A stretch of 64,000 bases of DNA, from assembly GCA_964620595.1 (NCBI GenBank), contig CAZUHP010000012.1, positions 11,221-75,220 of the forward strand. The letters are read 5' to 3'. This stretch comes from Desulfocarbo sp964620595. GTDB lineage: Bacteria; Desulfobacterota; Desulfarculia; Desulfarculales; Desulfarculaceae. Below are positions 33,650 through 42,144 of the stretch, one piece after another; position 1 is the stretch's first letter; every line of letters begins with the position of its first letter. Under the pieces are notes generated by a model that worked only from the letters and a program-made list of their open reading frames with translations, did not search any database and was not told the DNA's origin. The translations under genes were made by a program, and so were the position numbers.

Positions 33650-35659
33650 ATGTCCGCGAACCGTCCGTCCCCCTGGCACCCCCTGCTCTGCTGGTTGGGC
33701 CTGGCCCTCTTGCTGGGGCTCATGGCCGGCTGCGCCTCGGCACCCGGGCCGGCAGGCCCGGCCCAGGTGCGCGGCCTGAACCAGGAAGAGGCCGCCGAAC
33801 TCATGGCCCGGCAGCAGGCCGTGCACCGGGCAGAGGCCAAGAAAGACCCGGACGCGCCCGACCCGGTCCGCCTGGAGGCCCACGGCGACCGCCTGGCCCT
33901 GGCCGGCGAGTGGCTGTCCGCCCTGTTCCAGTACAACCGCGCCCTGGCCCTGGCGGCCAAGAAAGACCACTACCGTCTCAAGACCAAGATGGCCGAGGCC
34001 TGCCTGCGGGACCGCCAGTTCGTGCAGGCCGAGGCCCTGTTCAAGGACCTGCTCCGGCAAAGGCCGGACGACCACACGGCCCGCCAGGGCCTGGGCCTGG
34101 CCTACCTGGGCCAGGGCCGGCCCCAACAGGCCCTTAAGGAGTTGCAGCGGGCGGTGGCCGGGGACCCCGGCCTGTGGCGGGCCCATTGGGGCCTGGGCAT
34201 CGTGTTCAACCAGCGGAAGGAGCCCCGCCGGGCGGTGGCCGCCTTCAAGGAGGCCATAGCGCAAGGGCCCCGCGTCCCCTCGCTCTACAACAACCTGGGC
34301 CTGGCCTACCTGCTGGCCGGCGACTACGCCCGGGCCGAGAAGGCCCTGCGCCAGGCCATACGCCTGAAACCGGACTTCAAGCTGGCCCGCAACAACCTGG
34401 GCCTGGTGCTGGTGCGCCAGGGCCGGCTGCGCGAGGCCCGGGAGCAGTTCGAGCTGGCCGAGGGCGCCCCCCAGGCCCACAACAACCTGGGCGTGCTCCT
34501 GGCCTGGCAGGGGCGGGCCAAGAAGGCGGCCGAGGAGTTCCGCGCGGCCATAGACACCCTGCCCCGCTACTACCCCAAGGCCGCGCGCCACCTGGAGCAG
34601 CTACAGCGGGTGGCGCCCGAGTTGCAGAAGCCGCCGGTGCTGGACCTGAGCGGCAAGCTCTTGCCCGTGAGCAGGGTGGAGGAAGATACCTCCCGGTCCT
34701 CTCCCGGCCCCGGCTCAGGCCAGCTCGGCCAGGGCCCGCTGGTAGGCTTCAAAGGCCTGGGAGCCGAACAGGACGAAGCGCACCTCGTCAAAGGCGTCGG
34801 GATGGGCCAGGATGGCTTCCTTTACAGCAGCCAGGGCCACCCGGGCGGCCTGGTCCAGGGGATAACCATAGGCGCCGGTGGACAGGCTGGGAAAGGCCAC
34901 GGTGCGCAGGCCGTGGCGGGCGGCCAGCTCCAGCGAACTCTTGTAGGCCGAAGCCAGCAGCCGGGCGTCCTCCGGCCGGCCCCGGTAGATGGGGCCCACG
35001 GTGTGAATCACCTTCTTGGCCGGGAGCTTGCCGGCGGTGGTGATGACCGCGCTGCCAGTGGGGCAGCCGCCCAGCTTCCGGCACTCGGCCATGATCTCCG
35101 GGCCGCCGGCGCGGTGGATGGCGCCGTCCACCCCCCCGCCGCCCGCCAGCCGGCTGTTGGCCGCGTTCACGATGGCCTCGGTGTCGGCCCGGGTGATGTC
35201 GCCTTCAGTGAGGGTAAGGCGGGTGTTGGCGATGAGTCTCTCTTCCATGCCTCTGCCTCCTCCCTAGGGTCGCCGGGGCGCCAGGAAGAAAAGCCTTCCC
35301 TCGTGCTTCATGCGCCCGGCCAGCTCGCCAGCCTGGGGGCCGGAGCCGTAGAACAAGTCCACCCGGCCCGGTCCCCGGATGGCGCCGCCGGTGTCCTGGT
35401 TGAGTACCAGGCGCACCAGCGGGGCCACCCCGCCGTGTGGCGCGGGAGTCTGGCCCTGGATGAAGCACACGGCCAGGCCGGGAAAGATGCGGCGGTCGGT
35501 GGCAATGGAGCGGCCCGCGGTGAGCGGCACGTCGTAGCAGCCCAGGGGACCGCCCTTGGCCTTCAAGGGGCGGAAGAACACGTAGCTGGGGTTGTGGCTG
35601 AGAACCCGCCGCAGGTGTTTGGGATTCTGGGCCAGAAAGCGCTTGATGGCCTGCATTGA
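33650..35659 (+). CDS. tadD: TadD-like TPR lipoprotein; frame lacks the expected stop and runs into antisense DNA
   Basis: Residues 1-28 are a lipoprotein signal with lipobox LMAGC (Cys28), and about 60-330 are TPR units (ARQGLGLAYLGQGRPQQALK, YNNLGLAYLLAGDYARAEKA). This is TadD, the lipoprotein that assists secretin assembly. Family-like sequence ends near 34700 (about residue 350). No in-frame stop follows until 35657-35659, so as sequenced the frame continues 316 codons antisense to the whole macro-domain gene and a third of mltA. The extension is low-complexity and looks like an antisense shadow. A one-base frameshift near 34700 would end at TAG 34743-34745. The functional gene is probably 33650 to about 34745. 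Confidence 0.75.
   Translation: MSANRPSPWHPLLCWLGLALLLGLMAGCASAPGPAGPAQVRGLNQEEAAELMARQQAVHRAEAKKDPDAPDPVRLEAHGDRLALAGEWLSALFQYNRALALAAKKDHYRLKTKMAEACLRDRQFVQAEALFKDLLRQRPDDHTARQGLGLAYLGQGRPQQALKELQRAVAGDPGLWRAHWGLGIVFNQRKEPRRAVAAFKEAIAQGPRVPSLYNNLGLAYLLAGDYARAEKALRQAIRLKPDFKLARNNLGLVLVRQGRLREAREQFELAEGAPQAHNNLGVLLAWQGRAKKAAEEFRAAIDTLPRYYPKAARHLEQLQRVAPELQKPPVLDLSGKLLPVSRVEEDTSRSSPGPGSGQLGQGPLVGFKGLGAEQDEAHLVKGVGMGQDGFLYSSQGHPGGLVQGITIGAGGQAGKGHGAQAVAGGQLQRTLVGRSQQPGVLRPAPVDGAHGVNHLLGRELAGGGDDRAASGAAAQLPALGHDLRAAGAVDGAVHPPAARQPAVGRVHDGLGVGPGDVAFSEGKAGVGDESLFHASASSLGSPGRQEEKPSLVLHAPGQLASLGAGAVEQVHPARSPDGAAGVLVEYQAHQRGHPAVWRGSLALDEAHGQAGKDAAVGGNGAARGERHVVAAQGTALGLQGAEEHVAGVVAENPPQVFGILGQKALDGLH
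34715..35248 (-). CDS. Macro-domain protein (O-acetyl-ADP-ribose / ADP-ribosyl hydrolase type)
   Basis: 177 residues, a stand-alone MacroD-type domain. ADP-ribose-binding motifs are GDITRADTEAIVNAANS (16-32), LAGGGGVDGAIH (34-45) and PSLSTGAYGYP. It removes ADP-ribose from proteins or deacetylates O-acetyl-ADP-ribose in the cytoplasm. GGAGGAGG precedes ATG 35248. It follows mltA by 15 nt on the same strand and converges with tadD. Confidence 0.92.
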   Translation of the reverse strand: MEERLIANTRLTLTEGDITRADTEAIVNAANSRLAGGGGVDGAIHRAGGPEIMAECRKLGGCPTGSAVITTAGKLPAKKVIHTVGPIYRGRPEDARLLASAYKSSLELAARHGLRTVAFPSLSTGAYGYPLDQAARVALAAVKEAILAHPDAFDEVRFVLFGSQAFEAYQRALAELA

Positions 35660-36487
35660 CATGCCATCCGGCTCCATGAGGCCCTCTTGGATCAGGAGCT
35701 TGCCGATGGAGCGGTAGGGGTGGCCGTTGGTGGCGGCATAGCCCAGGCGCAGGCGGCTGCCGTCGGGGAACACCAGCAGGCCCGAACCCTGGATGTGCAT
35801 GAAAAAGGCGTCCACCGGATCCTTCACGTAGGCCAGCACCTTGGCCTTGTCCTTGATGGCCCCCTTGAAGTCGATGGCCTCCCGGTCGGGATAGGGGGTC
35901 ACCTTGTGCTCCCGCACCCGCCCCACCAGCCGCTTGGCGGGCAGCTTGGGGTCGAACCGGTTCAAGTCTATCCACACCAGATCGTCCGGCAGCGCGTACA
36001 GGGGATACACATAGGCCCCCCCGGGCCGGCGCCGCGCCTTCAGCACCGGCTCGTAGTAGCCGGTGAACAGCACCCGGCCCTGACCGTCGCTGCCCACTGA
36101 GGCAAACAGCACGAACTCCTTTTTGAGCGCCTCGGTGCGCGCCGCCGGGTCGGGATGGCGCACCAGCACGTCCTGCAACCGGCGGATGCCGGCCGCCATC
36201 TGGGCGGCGGTGACCGGGTACTCCCCGAAAAAGAACTCGCGCTCCGGCGGAATCCGGCGCAGATAGGCCAGGGACTCTTGGCAGGCCTGGTAAAAGCTCT
36301 GGGCGTCCAGGTCGTCGTAGAGTATGGGCCACTGGTCCTCGGGCACCTGCCGCAGGGCCTCCCGAGCCGATATCTGGGGGGAAGGCTTGGGCTTGCAGCC
36401 TGCCAGCACCATGACCAGGGCCAGGCAGGCCAGGGCCACCAGGGCCACCCAGGGCACACCACGATTGTCTCGCAAGTAGGCTGTCAT
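35264..36487 (-). CDS. mltA: Membrane-bound lytic murein transglycosylase A
   Basis: 407 residues with a lipoprotein signal (VLAGC, Cys31). The MltA domain contains FTGYYEPVLKARR, and the C-terminal 3D domain has LNQDTGGAIRGPGRVDLFYG with its catalytic Asp residues. It cleaves glycan strands to 1,6-anhydromuropeptides from the outer membrane. The ribosome site is weak. Its 3' third lies opposite the tadD read-through frame. Confidence 0.94.
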   Translation of the reverse strand: MTAYLRDNRGVPWVALVALACLALVMVLAGCKPKPSPQISAREALRQVPEDQWPILYDDLDAQSFYQACQESLAYLRRIPPEREFFFGEYPVTAAQMAAGIRRLQDVLVRHPDPAARTEALKKEFVLFASVGSDGQGRVLFTGYYEPVLKARRRPGGAYVYPLYALPDDLVWIDLNRFDPKLPAKRLVGRVREHKVTPYPDREAIDFKGAIKDKAKVLAYVKDPVDAFFMHIQGSGLLVFPDGSRLRLGYAATNGHPYRSIGKLLIQEGLMEPDGMSMQAIKRFLAQNPKHLRRVLSHNPSYVFFRPLKAKGGPLGCYDVPLTAGRSIATDRRIFPGLAVCFIQGQTPAPHGGVAPLVRLVLNQDTGGAIRGPGRVDLFYGSGPQAGELAGRMKHEGRLFFLAPRRP

Positions 36488-36652
36488 GGCACCATCTAAC
36501 CTTGCGTCCCGGCGGCTGTCAACCAGGGGCCTTTGACCGGGGCAATGGGTTAAGCCGATTAATATCGGAATTATCTATTTTTAAGATTGCTATTTTTGAT
36601 ATAGCATCCCCAGCCATGCCACCTTGGTTCAACTTCAACAGGAGGTATGGCG

Positions 36653-37930
36653 ATGAGCGACGAATACCGGGCCATGTGGAAGGAACTGGGCCTGGACCTG
36701 GCGGCCCACGACCAGCTCCTGGCCGCCCTGGGCCAGGGCTACAAGGAAATATTCTTTGCCCAGGACCAGCGGCCCAAGGGCATGGAGTACTTCAACTTCG
36801 TGGTGAGCCAGGTGCATGGCCTGCGCATCAAGGAACTGCGCCAGGCCCAGGCCGCGGGCCGCAAGGTGATCGGCTCCTTCTGCGTGTTCGTGCCCGAGGA
36901 GATCGTGCTGGCCGCGGACGGCATCCTGGTGGGCCTGTGCTCGGGCGCGGACTTCGCCACCGAGGAGGTGGAGAAGCTCCTCCCCCGCAACACCTGCGCG
37001 CTCATCAAGAGCGCCTTTGGCTTCAAGCTGGCCAAGGTCTGCCCCTACTTCGAGTCCGCGGACCTGATCGTGGGCGAAAACACCTGCGACGGCAAGAAAA
37101 AGGCCTACGAAACCCTGGACCGCCTGGTGCCCGACCTCTATGTCATGGACCTGCCCCAGATGAAGTCCGAACAGGGCAAGGCGCTCCTGGCCGCAGAGTA
37201 CCAGCGCTTCAAGCAAGCCATGGAAAGGCTGGCCGGCGTGACCATAGACGCCGGGCGCCTGCAAAAGGGCATAGACCTGGTGAACGCCAAGCGCCAGGCC
37301 CTGGCCCGGCTCTACCGCCTCCGCCGGCACGACCCGGCGCCCATCAGCGGCCTGGACGCGCTCCTGGTGACCCAGATCTCCTTTTACGACGACCCGGCCC
37401 GCTTCACCCGCGCGGTGAACGAGCTGTGCGACGAGCTGGAGGAGCGGGTGCAAAAGGGCCAGGGCGCCAAGCCCCAGGGCGCGCCCCGGGTGCTGCTGTC
37501 CGGCTGCCCCATGGCAGTGCCCAACTGGAAGGTGCCCTGGATAATCGAGAGCGCCGGCGGGGTGATCGTGGGCGAGGAGTCCTGCGTGGGCGAGCGCGGG
37601 GTGCGCAACCTGGTGGACGGCTCCGGCTCCAGCCTGGCGGAACTCATGGACGCCCTGGTGGAGCGCTACTGGCAGATCGACTGCGCCATCTTCACGCCCA
37701 ACCCCGAGCGCCCGGCCCACGTGGAGGAGATGTACCAGGCCTATGGGGCCCAGGGCGTGATCCACTACTGCCTCCAGTTCTGCCAGCCCTACCAGATGGA
37801 GGCCATCCCCGTGGAGAACCGGCTCAAGGCCCAGGGCATCCCCACCCTGCGTCTGGAGACCGACTACTCGCCCGAGGACGCGGGCCAGCTTCAGACCCGG
37901 GTGGAGGCATTTTTGGAGATGCTGGCCTGA
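36653..37930 (+). CDS. 2-hydroxyacyl-CoA dehydratase-like Fe-S protein (HgdB/YjiM family)
   Basis: 425 residues, cytoplasmic. Cysteine motifs of the HgdB fold are present: CPYFESADLIVGENTCDGKKK (in two parts, CPYFESADL and ENTCDGKKK), LLSGCPMAVPNWK and HYCLQFCQPY. ENTCDGKKK and the single-chain layout resemble YjiM-type double-cubane cluster proteins as much as true dehydratase subunits. Such proteins need an ATP-driven activator (HgdC/YjiL type); none is adjacent. GGAGG at 36641-36645 fits ATG 36653, not 36647. Role could be hydroxyacyl-CoA dehydration or reduction of a small molecule at low potential. Confidence 0.8.
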   Translation: MSDEYRAMWKELGLDLAAHDQLLAALGQGYKEIFFAQDQRPKGMEYFNFVVSQVHGLRIKELRQAQAAGRKVIGSFCVFVPEEIVLAADGILVGLCSGADFATEEVEKLLPRNTCALIKSAFGFKLAKVCPYFESADLIVGENTCDGKKKAYETLDRLVPDLYVMDLPQMKSEQGKALLAAEYQRFKQAMERLAGVTIDAGRLQKGIDLVNAKRQALARLYRLRRHDPAPISGLDALLVTQISFYDDPARFTRAVNELCDELEERVQKGQGAKPQGAPRVLLSGCPMAVPNWKVPWIIESAGGVIVGEESCVGERGVRNLVDGSGSSLAELMDALVERYWQIDCAIFTPNPERPAHVEEMYQAYGAQGVIHYCLQFCQPYQMEAIPVENRLKAQGIPTLRLETDYSPEDAGQLQTRVEAFLEMLA

Positions 37931-37933
37931 GCC

Positions 37934-38056
37934 GCGACGGGGGGGCGACGGGGGGCGGGGGGCGGGGGGCGACGGGGGACGGGCGACGGGGGGCGACGGG
38001 GGACGACGGGGGACGGGCGACGGGGGGACGACGAAGCGACGGAAGGTGGGCGGGGG
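37934..38056 (+). repeat. G-rich tandem repeat, longest intergenic copy
   Basis: About 120 nt of GACGGGGGGC-like units between the convergent HgdB-like and MrfA-MrfB genes. Periods vary (10, 12 and others), unlike the in-gene copies. It fills the whole gap. Confidence 0.85.
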
Positions 38057-38059
38057 GAC

Positions 38060-40966
38060 CTACTTGGCCCGGCCGAAGCGTTGGCGCAGGCTCTGCCAGG
38101 ACCAGTCCACCGGGATGCGCAGCAGGTCGCGGCTCTCCTTGCGGCGGTAGAGCAGGTAGCCGTGCTTTTGGCCGTAGAGGAACAGCTCCCGGGTCAGTTC
38201 CACGTCCTTCTGGCAATAGCTGGTGAGCTTTTCCAGCTCCCCGGCCCGCCACCACTCCACCGCCTGGAGCCCGTCCGCGCTCTTGCCCGCGTTCAAGGTG
38301 GCCTCGCCCAGGGCCTGCAGGCTGAGCCGGAAACGCAGGTGCCGGTGCACCTCCTCCAACAGGTCCAGGGTGGGCAACCGGCCCAGGTCCTCGGCGGTGT
38401 AGGCGCTGAGCACCGCGTAGTCGAAGCGCTTCACATTGAAGCCCACCACCAGCTCCAGCTCACCCAGCCGCTGGATCAGGCGGGGAATCTCCTTCTCGGC
38501 ATAGGCCTGGAAGTCATCCCGGCCCTGGTCATAGAGCACCGCCACGCTCACCCGCATGAGGTGGCAGTTGCGCCAGCCCCCCACCTCGTTGGCCAGGCGC
38601 TGGGTCTCCAGGTCGAACACCCCGTAGCGCATCTCGCCGCCGGCGCGCGCCGGTTCCTTCTCCTGCACCACGATGGGCGGCGCGGCGGGCTCCGGCCCGG
38701 CGGCCAGGGTCTCCTTGCCCAGCAGGGCCCGGGTGAGCAGCAGGGCGCCCTCCTTGTCCAGGGGCTTGTTGCCGCTGCCGCACTTGGGCGAGTGCACGCA
38801 GGCCGGACAGCCATCCTCGCAGGGGCAGCCGGTGAGCAGCTCCTCCACCTTGCCCAGCAGCTCCTCGATGACCTCGAATGCCTTCTCGGCCAGGCCCACC
38901 CCGCCGGCCACCCCGTCATAGATGAACACCGCCGCCTTCTTGGTCTGGGGGTGCAGGGGAATGGAGATGCCCCCGATGTCCCCCCGGTCGCAGAGCACGA
39001 ACAAGGGGAACAAGCTGATGGCCGCGTGCTCCAGGGCGTGGATGGAGCCCATGAAGTGGTGGCCCGCCCGCTCCACCAGGCGGCGCACCGCATCCTCTAT
39101 GTCTATCCACAGGCCGTGGGTTTCGAAGACCAGCGGCGGCAGGTCCAGGGGGAACACCCCCAGCAGGTCGCCCCCGCTCAGGCGCCGCCGCTCGAACCCG
39201 GTCACCCGCTCGGTCACCTTGAGCCGGCCCTGGCGCACCAGGAAGTTGGCGCAGGGCCGCCGGCCGGTCTCCTCCAGGATCTCGGTCTCCTTTTCCGAGC
39301 GCGCCCGGGTGTAGAAGTCCACCCGGGCCGGGTTCAGCCGCACCCGCCGGTTGTCCAGGTCCAGGTGGTTGACCAGGTAGCTGCGGGTCTGGTGCAGGTA
39401 CACCGCTCCGGGATAGCCTTCCTTGAACACCCGCACCCCGTCCAGGGAGCCCACCACCCGGCCGTCGCCGGTGGTCAGGGTGTAGCTGTCCCCGGTGCCG
39501 CGCAGGTTCACCAGGCGCTGGGGCCGCTTGCGGGCGCTGAACAGGCGCTCCCCCCCGGCGTCGCGCAGGAGTTCGCCCTCGGCCTCCAGCCTGGCCACGG
39601 TGGGGGCGTGGACCTTGAGGTCGAAGAACTCCTCCGCCGGGCCCAGGGCCTCCTCGGCCGCGGCGCATACCAGGTGGGGCCCCACCACAAAGGGGTTGTC
39701 CGGGTCCAGCACCGCCGCCTCCACCGGCCGCTCGAAGAACTCCCGGGGATGGTTCAGGAAGTACTGGTCCAGGGCGTCCGGGCTGGCCACCAGGAAGATG
39801 GCGCTGTCCCGGCCGGCCCGCCCCACCCGGCCGCCCCGCTGCCAGGTGTTGACCTGGGAGCCCGGGTAGCCCACCAGGATGCACACGTCCAGGCCGCCGA
39901 TGTCGATGCCCATCTCCAGGGCGCTGGTGGACACCACCCCGGCCAGGCGGCCGCTGGCCAAATCGCGCTCGATGCGGCGGCGCTCCTCGGGCAAAAACCC
40001 GGCCCGGTAGCCCGCCACCCGCTCCCTGAGGTCCGGGTTGGCCCGCTTCACCCAGGAGTGGATCAGCTCGGTGTGCAGGCGGCTCTTGGTGAAGCAGATG
40101 GTGGCCAGGCCGGCCCGCACCGCATGGGTCAGGAGATGGGCCGCAGTGGTGCTGGCCGCGCCCGCCGGGTCTATCAGGGCAAAGATGCGGCCCGCGCTGG
40201 GCGCGCCGCTTTGGGTCACCACCTGCTCCGGCAAGAACTCCCGGCCGGTGAGGGCCGCGGCGTGCTCGCCCGGGTTGGCAATGGTGGCCGAGCACAGGAT
40301 GAAGCAGGGCCGAGCGCCGTGCAGCGCGGCCAGGCGCAGGAGCCGGCGCAGCACCTGTACCAGGTGGGAGCCGAACACCCCCCGGTAGGTATGCACCTCG
40401 TCTATCACTATGTAGGCAAGATCCTTGAAGAAAGGCTCCCAGGCCTGGGCAAAGGCGCAGATGCTGGCGTGTACCATGTCCGGGTTGGAGATGATGATCG
40501 GCGGCGGGGACTCCCGCAGGCGCTTGCGCTGGCCCGGGGGGGTGTCGCCGTCGTACACCGCGGCCACCGGCCCCAGGCCGGCGGCCAGGGCCAGGCCGTT
40601 CAGGGCGGCGAGCTGGTCCTGCTCCAGGGCCTTCAAGGGGAACAAAAACAGGGCCTTGGCCCGGGGGTCCCGGTGGAGGCGCTCCAGCACGGGCAGGGCA
40701 TAGACCAGGCTCTTGCCGCTGGCCGTGGGGGTGGCCACCACCACGTCGCGGCCCGCCCGGGCCAGTTCCAGGGCCCGGGCCTGGTGGCTATAGAGCCGCT
40801 CCACCCCAGCCGCGGCCAGGGCCCGGGCCAGAGGGCCCGGCAGGGGCGGATCCAGCTCCCCGTAACGAGGCTTGCGGGGGGCGATGCGCTCCAGGTGCAC
40901 CACCTGGCCCGAGAGCTTCAGATCGCGGCCCAGCCGGGCCATGAATTCTGGGAGCGGCGCGCTCAT
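38060..40966 (-). CDS. MrfA/YprA-type DEAH helicase fused to a YprB/MrfB-type exonuclease domain
   Basis: 968 residues. Residues 1-450 are a superfamily-2 helicase: ATPTASGKS, DEVH (VIDEVHTYRG), SAT and QRGGRVGRAGR. A DUF1998/MZB region follows with a four-Cys cluster (GCPCEDGCPACVHSPKCGSG). The last 180 residues are an RNase H-like exonuclease with FDLETQ (DxE), GFNVKRFDYAVL and YCQKDVEL (Tyr-x3-Asp). In Bacillus, MrfA and MrfB are separate neighbouring proteins that remove mitomycin-type DNA lesions; here they appear as one chain. Start ATG 40966 (MSAPLPEFMARLG) is chosen because upstream frame sequence is unrelated. Confidence 0.88.
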   Translation of the reverse strand: MSAPLPEFMARLGRDLKLSGQVVHLERIAPRKPRYGELDPPLPGPLARALAAAGVERLYSHQARALELARAGRDVVVATPTASGKSLVYALPVLERLHRDPRAKALFLFPLKALEQDQLAALNGLALAAGLGPVAAVYDGDTPPGQRKRLRESPPPIIISNPDMVHASICAFAQAWEPFFKDLAYIVIDEVHTYRGVFGSHLVQVLRRLLRLAALHGARPCFILCSATIANPGEHAAALTGREFLPEQVVTQSGAPSAGRIFALIDPAGAASTTAAHLLTHAVRAGLATICFTKSRLHTELIHSWVKRANPDLRERVAGYRAGFLPEERRRIERDLASGRLAGVVSTSALEMGIDIGGLDVCILVGYPGSQVNTWQRGGRVGRAGRDSAIFLVASPDALDQYFLNHPREFFERPVEAAVLDPDNPFVVGPHLVCAAAEEALGPAEEFFDLKVHAPTVARLEAEGELLRDAGGERLFSARKRPQRLVNLRGTGDSYTLTTGDGRVVGSLDGVRVFKEGYPGAVYLHQTRSYLVNHLDLDNRRVRLNPARVDFYTRARSEKETEILEETGRRPCANFLVRQGRLKVTERVTGFERRRLSGGDLLGVFPLDLPPLVFETHGLWIDIEDAVRRLVERAGHHFMGSIHALEHAAISLFPLFVLCDRGDIGGISIPLHPQTKKAAVFIYDGVAGGVGLAEKAFEVIEELLGKVEELLTGCPCEDGCPACVHSPKCGSGNKPLDKEGALLLTRALLGKETLAAGPEPAAPPIVVQEKEPARAGGEMRYGVFDLETQRLANEVGGWRNCHLMRVSVAVLYDQGRDDFQAYAEKEIPRLIQRLGELELVVGFNVKRFDYAVLSAYTAEDLGRLPTLDLLEEVHRHLRFRLSLQALGEATLNAGKSADGLQAVEWWRAGELEKLTSYCQKDVELTRELFLYGQKHGYLLYRRKESRDLLRIPVDWSWQSLRQRFGRAK

Positions 40967-41029
40967 GCCAGGGCTTGTACCACGGCCCCGCCGGGGTGTC
41001 CACCTGGCCGGAATTCGGCCCCATCCGCC

Positions 41030-41058
41030 TTGACAGCAAGGGGCCGGTTTGCTATTGA
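41030..41058 (+). promoter_or_regulatory. Promoter of the pyrBC leader
   Basis: TTGACA (41030-41035), a 17-bp spacer and an extended -10 TGCTATTGA (41050-41058). The -10 core is weak but the TG motif compensates. Predicted start near 41065. Confidence 0.6.
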
Positions 41059-41104
41059 ACATGAGATAAGGGTTTCCACTCACTGGTCCCAGGAGGACTC
41101 GTTC

Positions 41105-41218
41105 ATGGCTGGCCGAAACCACGGCCGGGGGCCCAAAAGCGGGGCCCGGCGGTTGCCTACCTCCCTACCACCTGCGGTAAGCGGAGGTTTTTTTTGGGCT
41201 CGGAGGCATGAGGCATGA
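41105..41218 (+). CDS. Putative pyrB leader peptide
   Basis: 37 codons with AGGAGG eight bases before ATG 41105, stronger than the pyrB site. The frame passes through the intrinsic terminator and its stop TGA (41216-41218) overlaps the pyrB ATG. This matches the architecture of E. coli pyrL/pyrBI, where a ribosome translating the leader suppresses termination when UTP is low. The peptide is basic with no recognisable domain. Independent function is unlikely. Confidence 0.6.
   Translation: MAGRNHGRGPKSGARRLPTSLPPAVSGGFFWARRHEA
41159..41195 (+). terminator. Attenuator terminator upstream of pyrB
   Basis: ACCTCC and GGAGGT (41159-41164/41183-41188) with inner TACC/GGTA arms (41166-41169/41176-41179), followed by eight T (41188-41195). 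It lies inside the leader peptide frame, 20 nt before pyrB, so it acts within the leader and not at a gene end. Confidence 0.75.
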
Positions 41219-42144
41219 GCCAGTTCAACCGCCGCCATCTCCTGGGCCTGGAGGGTGTCTCGGCCGACGAGATAAACCACATCCTGGACACGGCCGACAA
41301 CCTCAAGGAGATCAGCCAGCGGCCCATCAAGAAGGTGCCCACCCTCCGGGGCCGCCTGGTGATCAACTTCTTCTACGAACCCTCCACCCGCACCCGCACC
41401 TCCTTTGAGCTGGCGGCCAAGCGCCTCAGCGCGGACACCTTCTCCCTGGCCGCCTCGGGCAGCTCCATAACCAAGGGCGAAACCCTCATCGACACCGCCA
41501 AGAACCTGGAGGCCATGTCCCCGGACCTGATCGTCATGCGCCACTCCAGCTCCGGCGCGCCCCACCTTTTGGCCAAGCACATCAAGCCCAGCATCATCAA
41601 CGCCGGCGACGGCACCCACGAGCACCCCAGCCAAGCGCTCTTGGACATGATGACCATCCGCGAGAAGCTGGGCCGCCTGGACGGGCTCAACGTGTCCATC
41701 ATCGGCGACATCGCCCATTCGCGGGTGGCCCGCTCCAACATCATCGGCCTCACCACCATGGGCTCGGCGGTGCGCATCTACGGCCCGCGCACCCTCCTGC
41801 CGCCCTATGCCGGCAGCCTGGGGGTGGAGGTGGCCTCCAGCCTGGAGGAGGCGGTAGAGGACGCGGACGTGATCATGATGCTGCGGGTGCAGCGCGAGCG
41901 CCTGGACGACGTGCTCTTTCCCTCCCTGCGCGAGTATGCCCAGCGCTTCGGCCTGGCCACCCGCCACCTGGCCAAGGCCAAGCCCGGGGTCCTGGTCATG
42001 CACCCCGGCCCCATCAACCGGGGGGTGGAGATGTCGCCCGAGGTGGCGGACGGGCCCTACTCGGTCATCCTGGAACAGGTGGCCAACGGGGTGGCGGTGC
42101 GCATGGCGTTGTTGTACCTCTTGCTCAGCCCGGAGACACCATGA
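41215..42144 (+). CDS. pyrB: Aspartate carbamoyltransferase catalytic subunit
   Basis: 309 residues. The carbamoyl-phosphate loop FYEPSTRTRTSFELA is at 53-67, with conserved HEHPSQALLD and the C-terminal MHPGPINRGVE. It makes carbamoyl aspartate in pyrimidine synthesis. No pyrI regulatory gene follows; instead pyrC overlaps by ATGA, as in class A/B enzymes that work with dihydroorotase. Expression is probably attenuated by the leader. Confidence 0.97.
   Translation: MSQFNRRHLLGLEGVSADEINHILDTADNLKEISQRPIKKVPTLRGRLVINFFYEPSTRTRTSFELAAKRLSADTFSLAASGSSITKGETLIDTAKNLEAMSPDLIVMRHSSSGAPHLLAKHIKPSIINAGDGTHEHPSQALLDMMTIREKLGRLDGLNVSIIGDIAHSRVARSNIIGLTTMGSAVRIYGPRTLLPPYAGSLGVEVASSLEEAVEDADVIMMLRVQRERLDDVLFPSLREYAQRFGLATRHLAKAKPGVLVMHPGPINRGVEMSPEVADGPYSVILEQVANGVAVRMALLYLLLSPETP

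Noticed and set aside
38081..41218. 1045-codon plus-strand frame opposite the MrfA-MrfB gene
   Set aside because: His/Gln/Gly/Ala-rich antisense shadow of a clear helicase in high-GC DNA. Only its last 37 codons (the pyrB leader) have a ribosome site.
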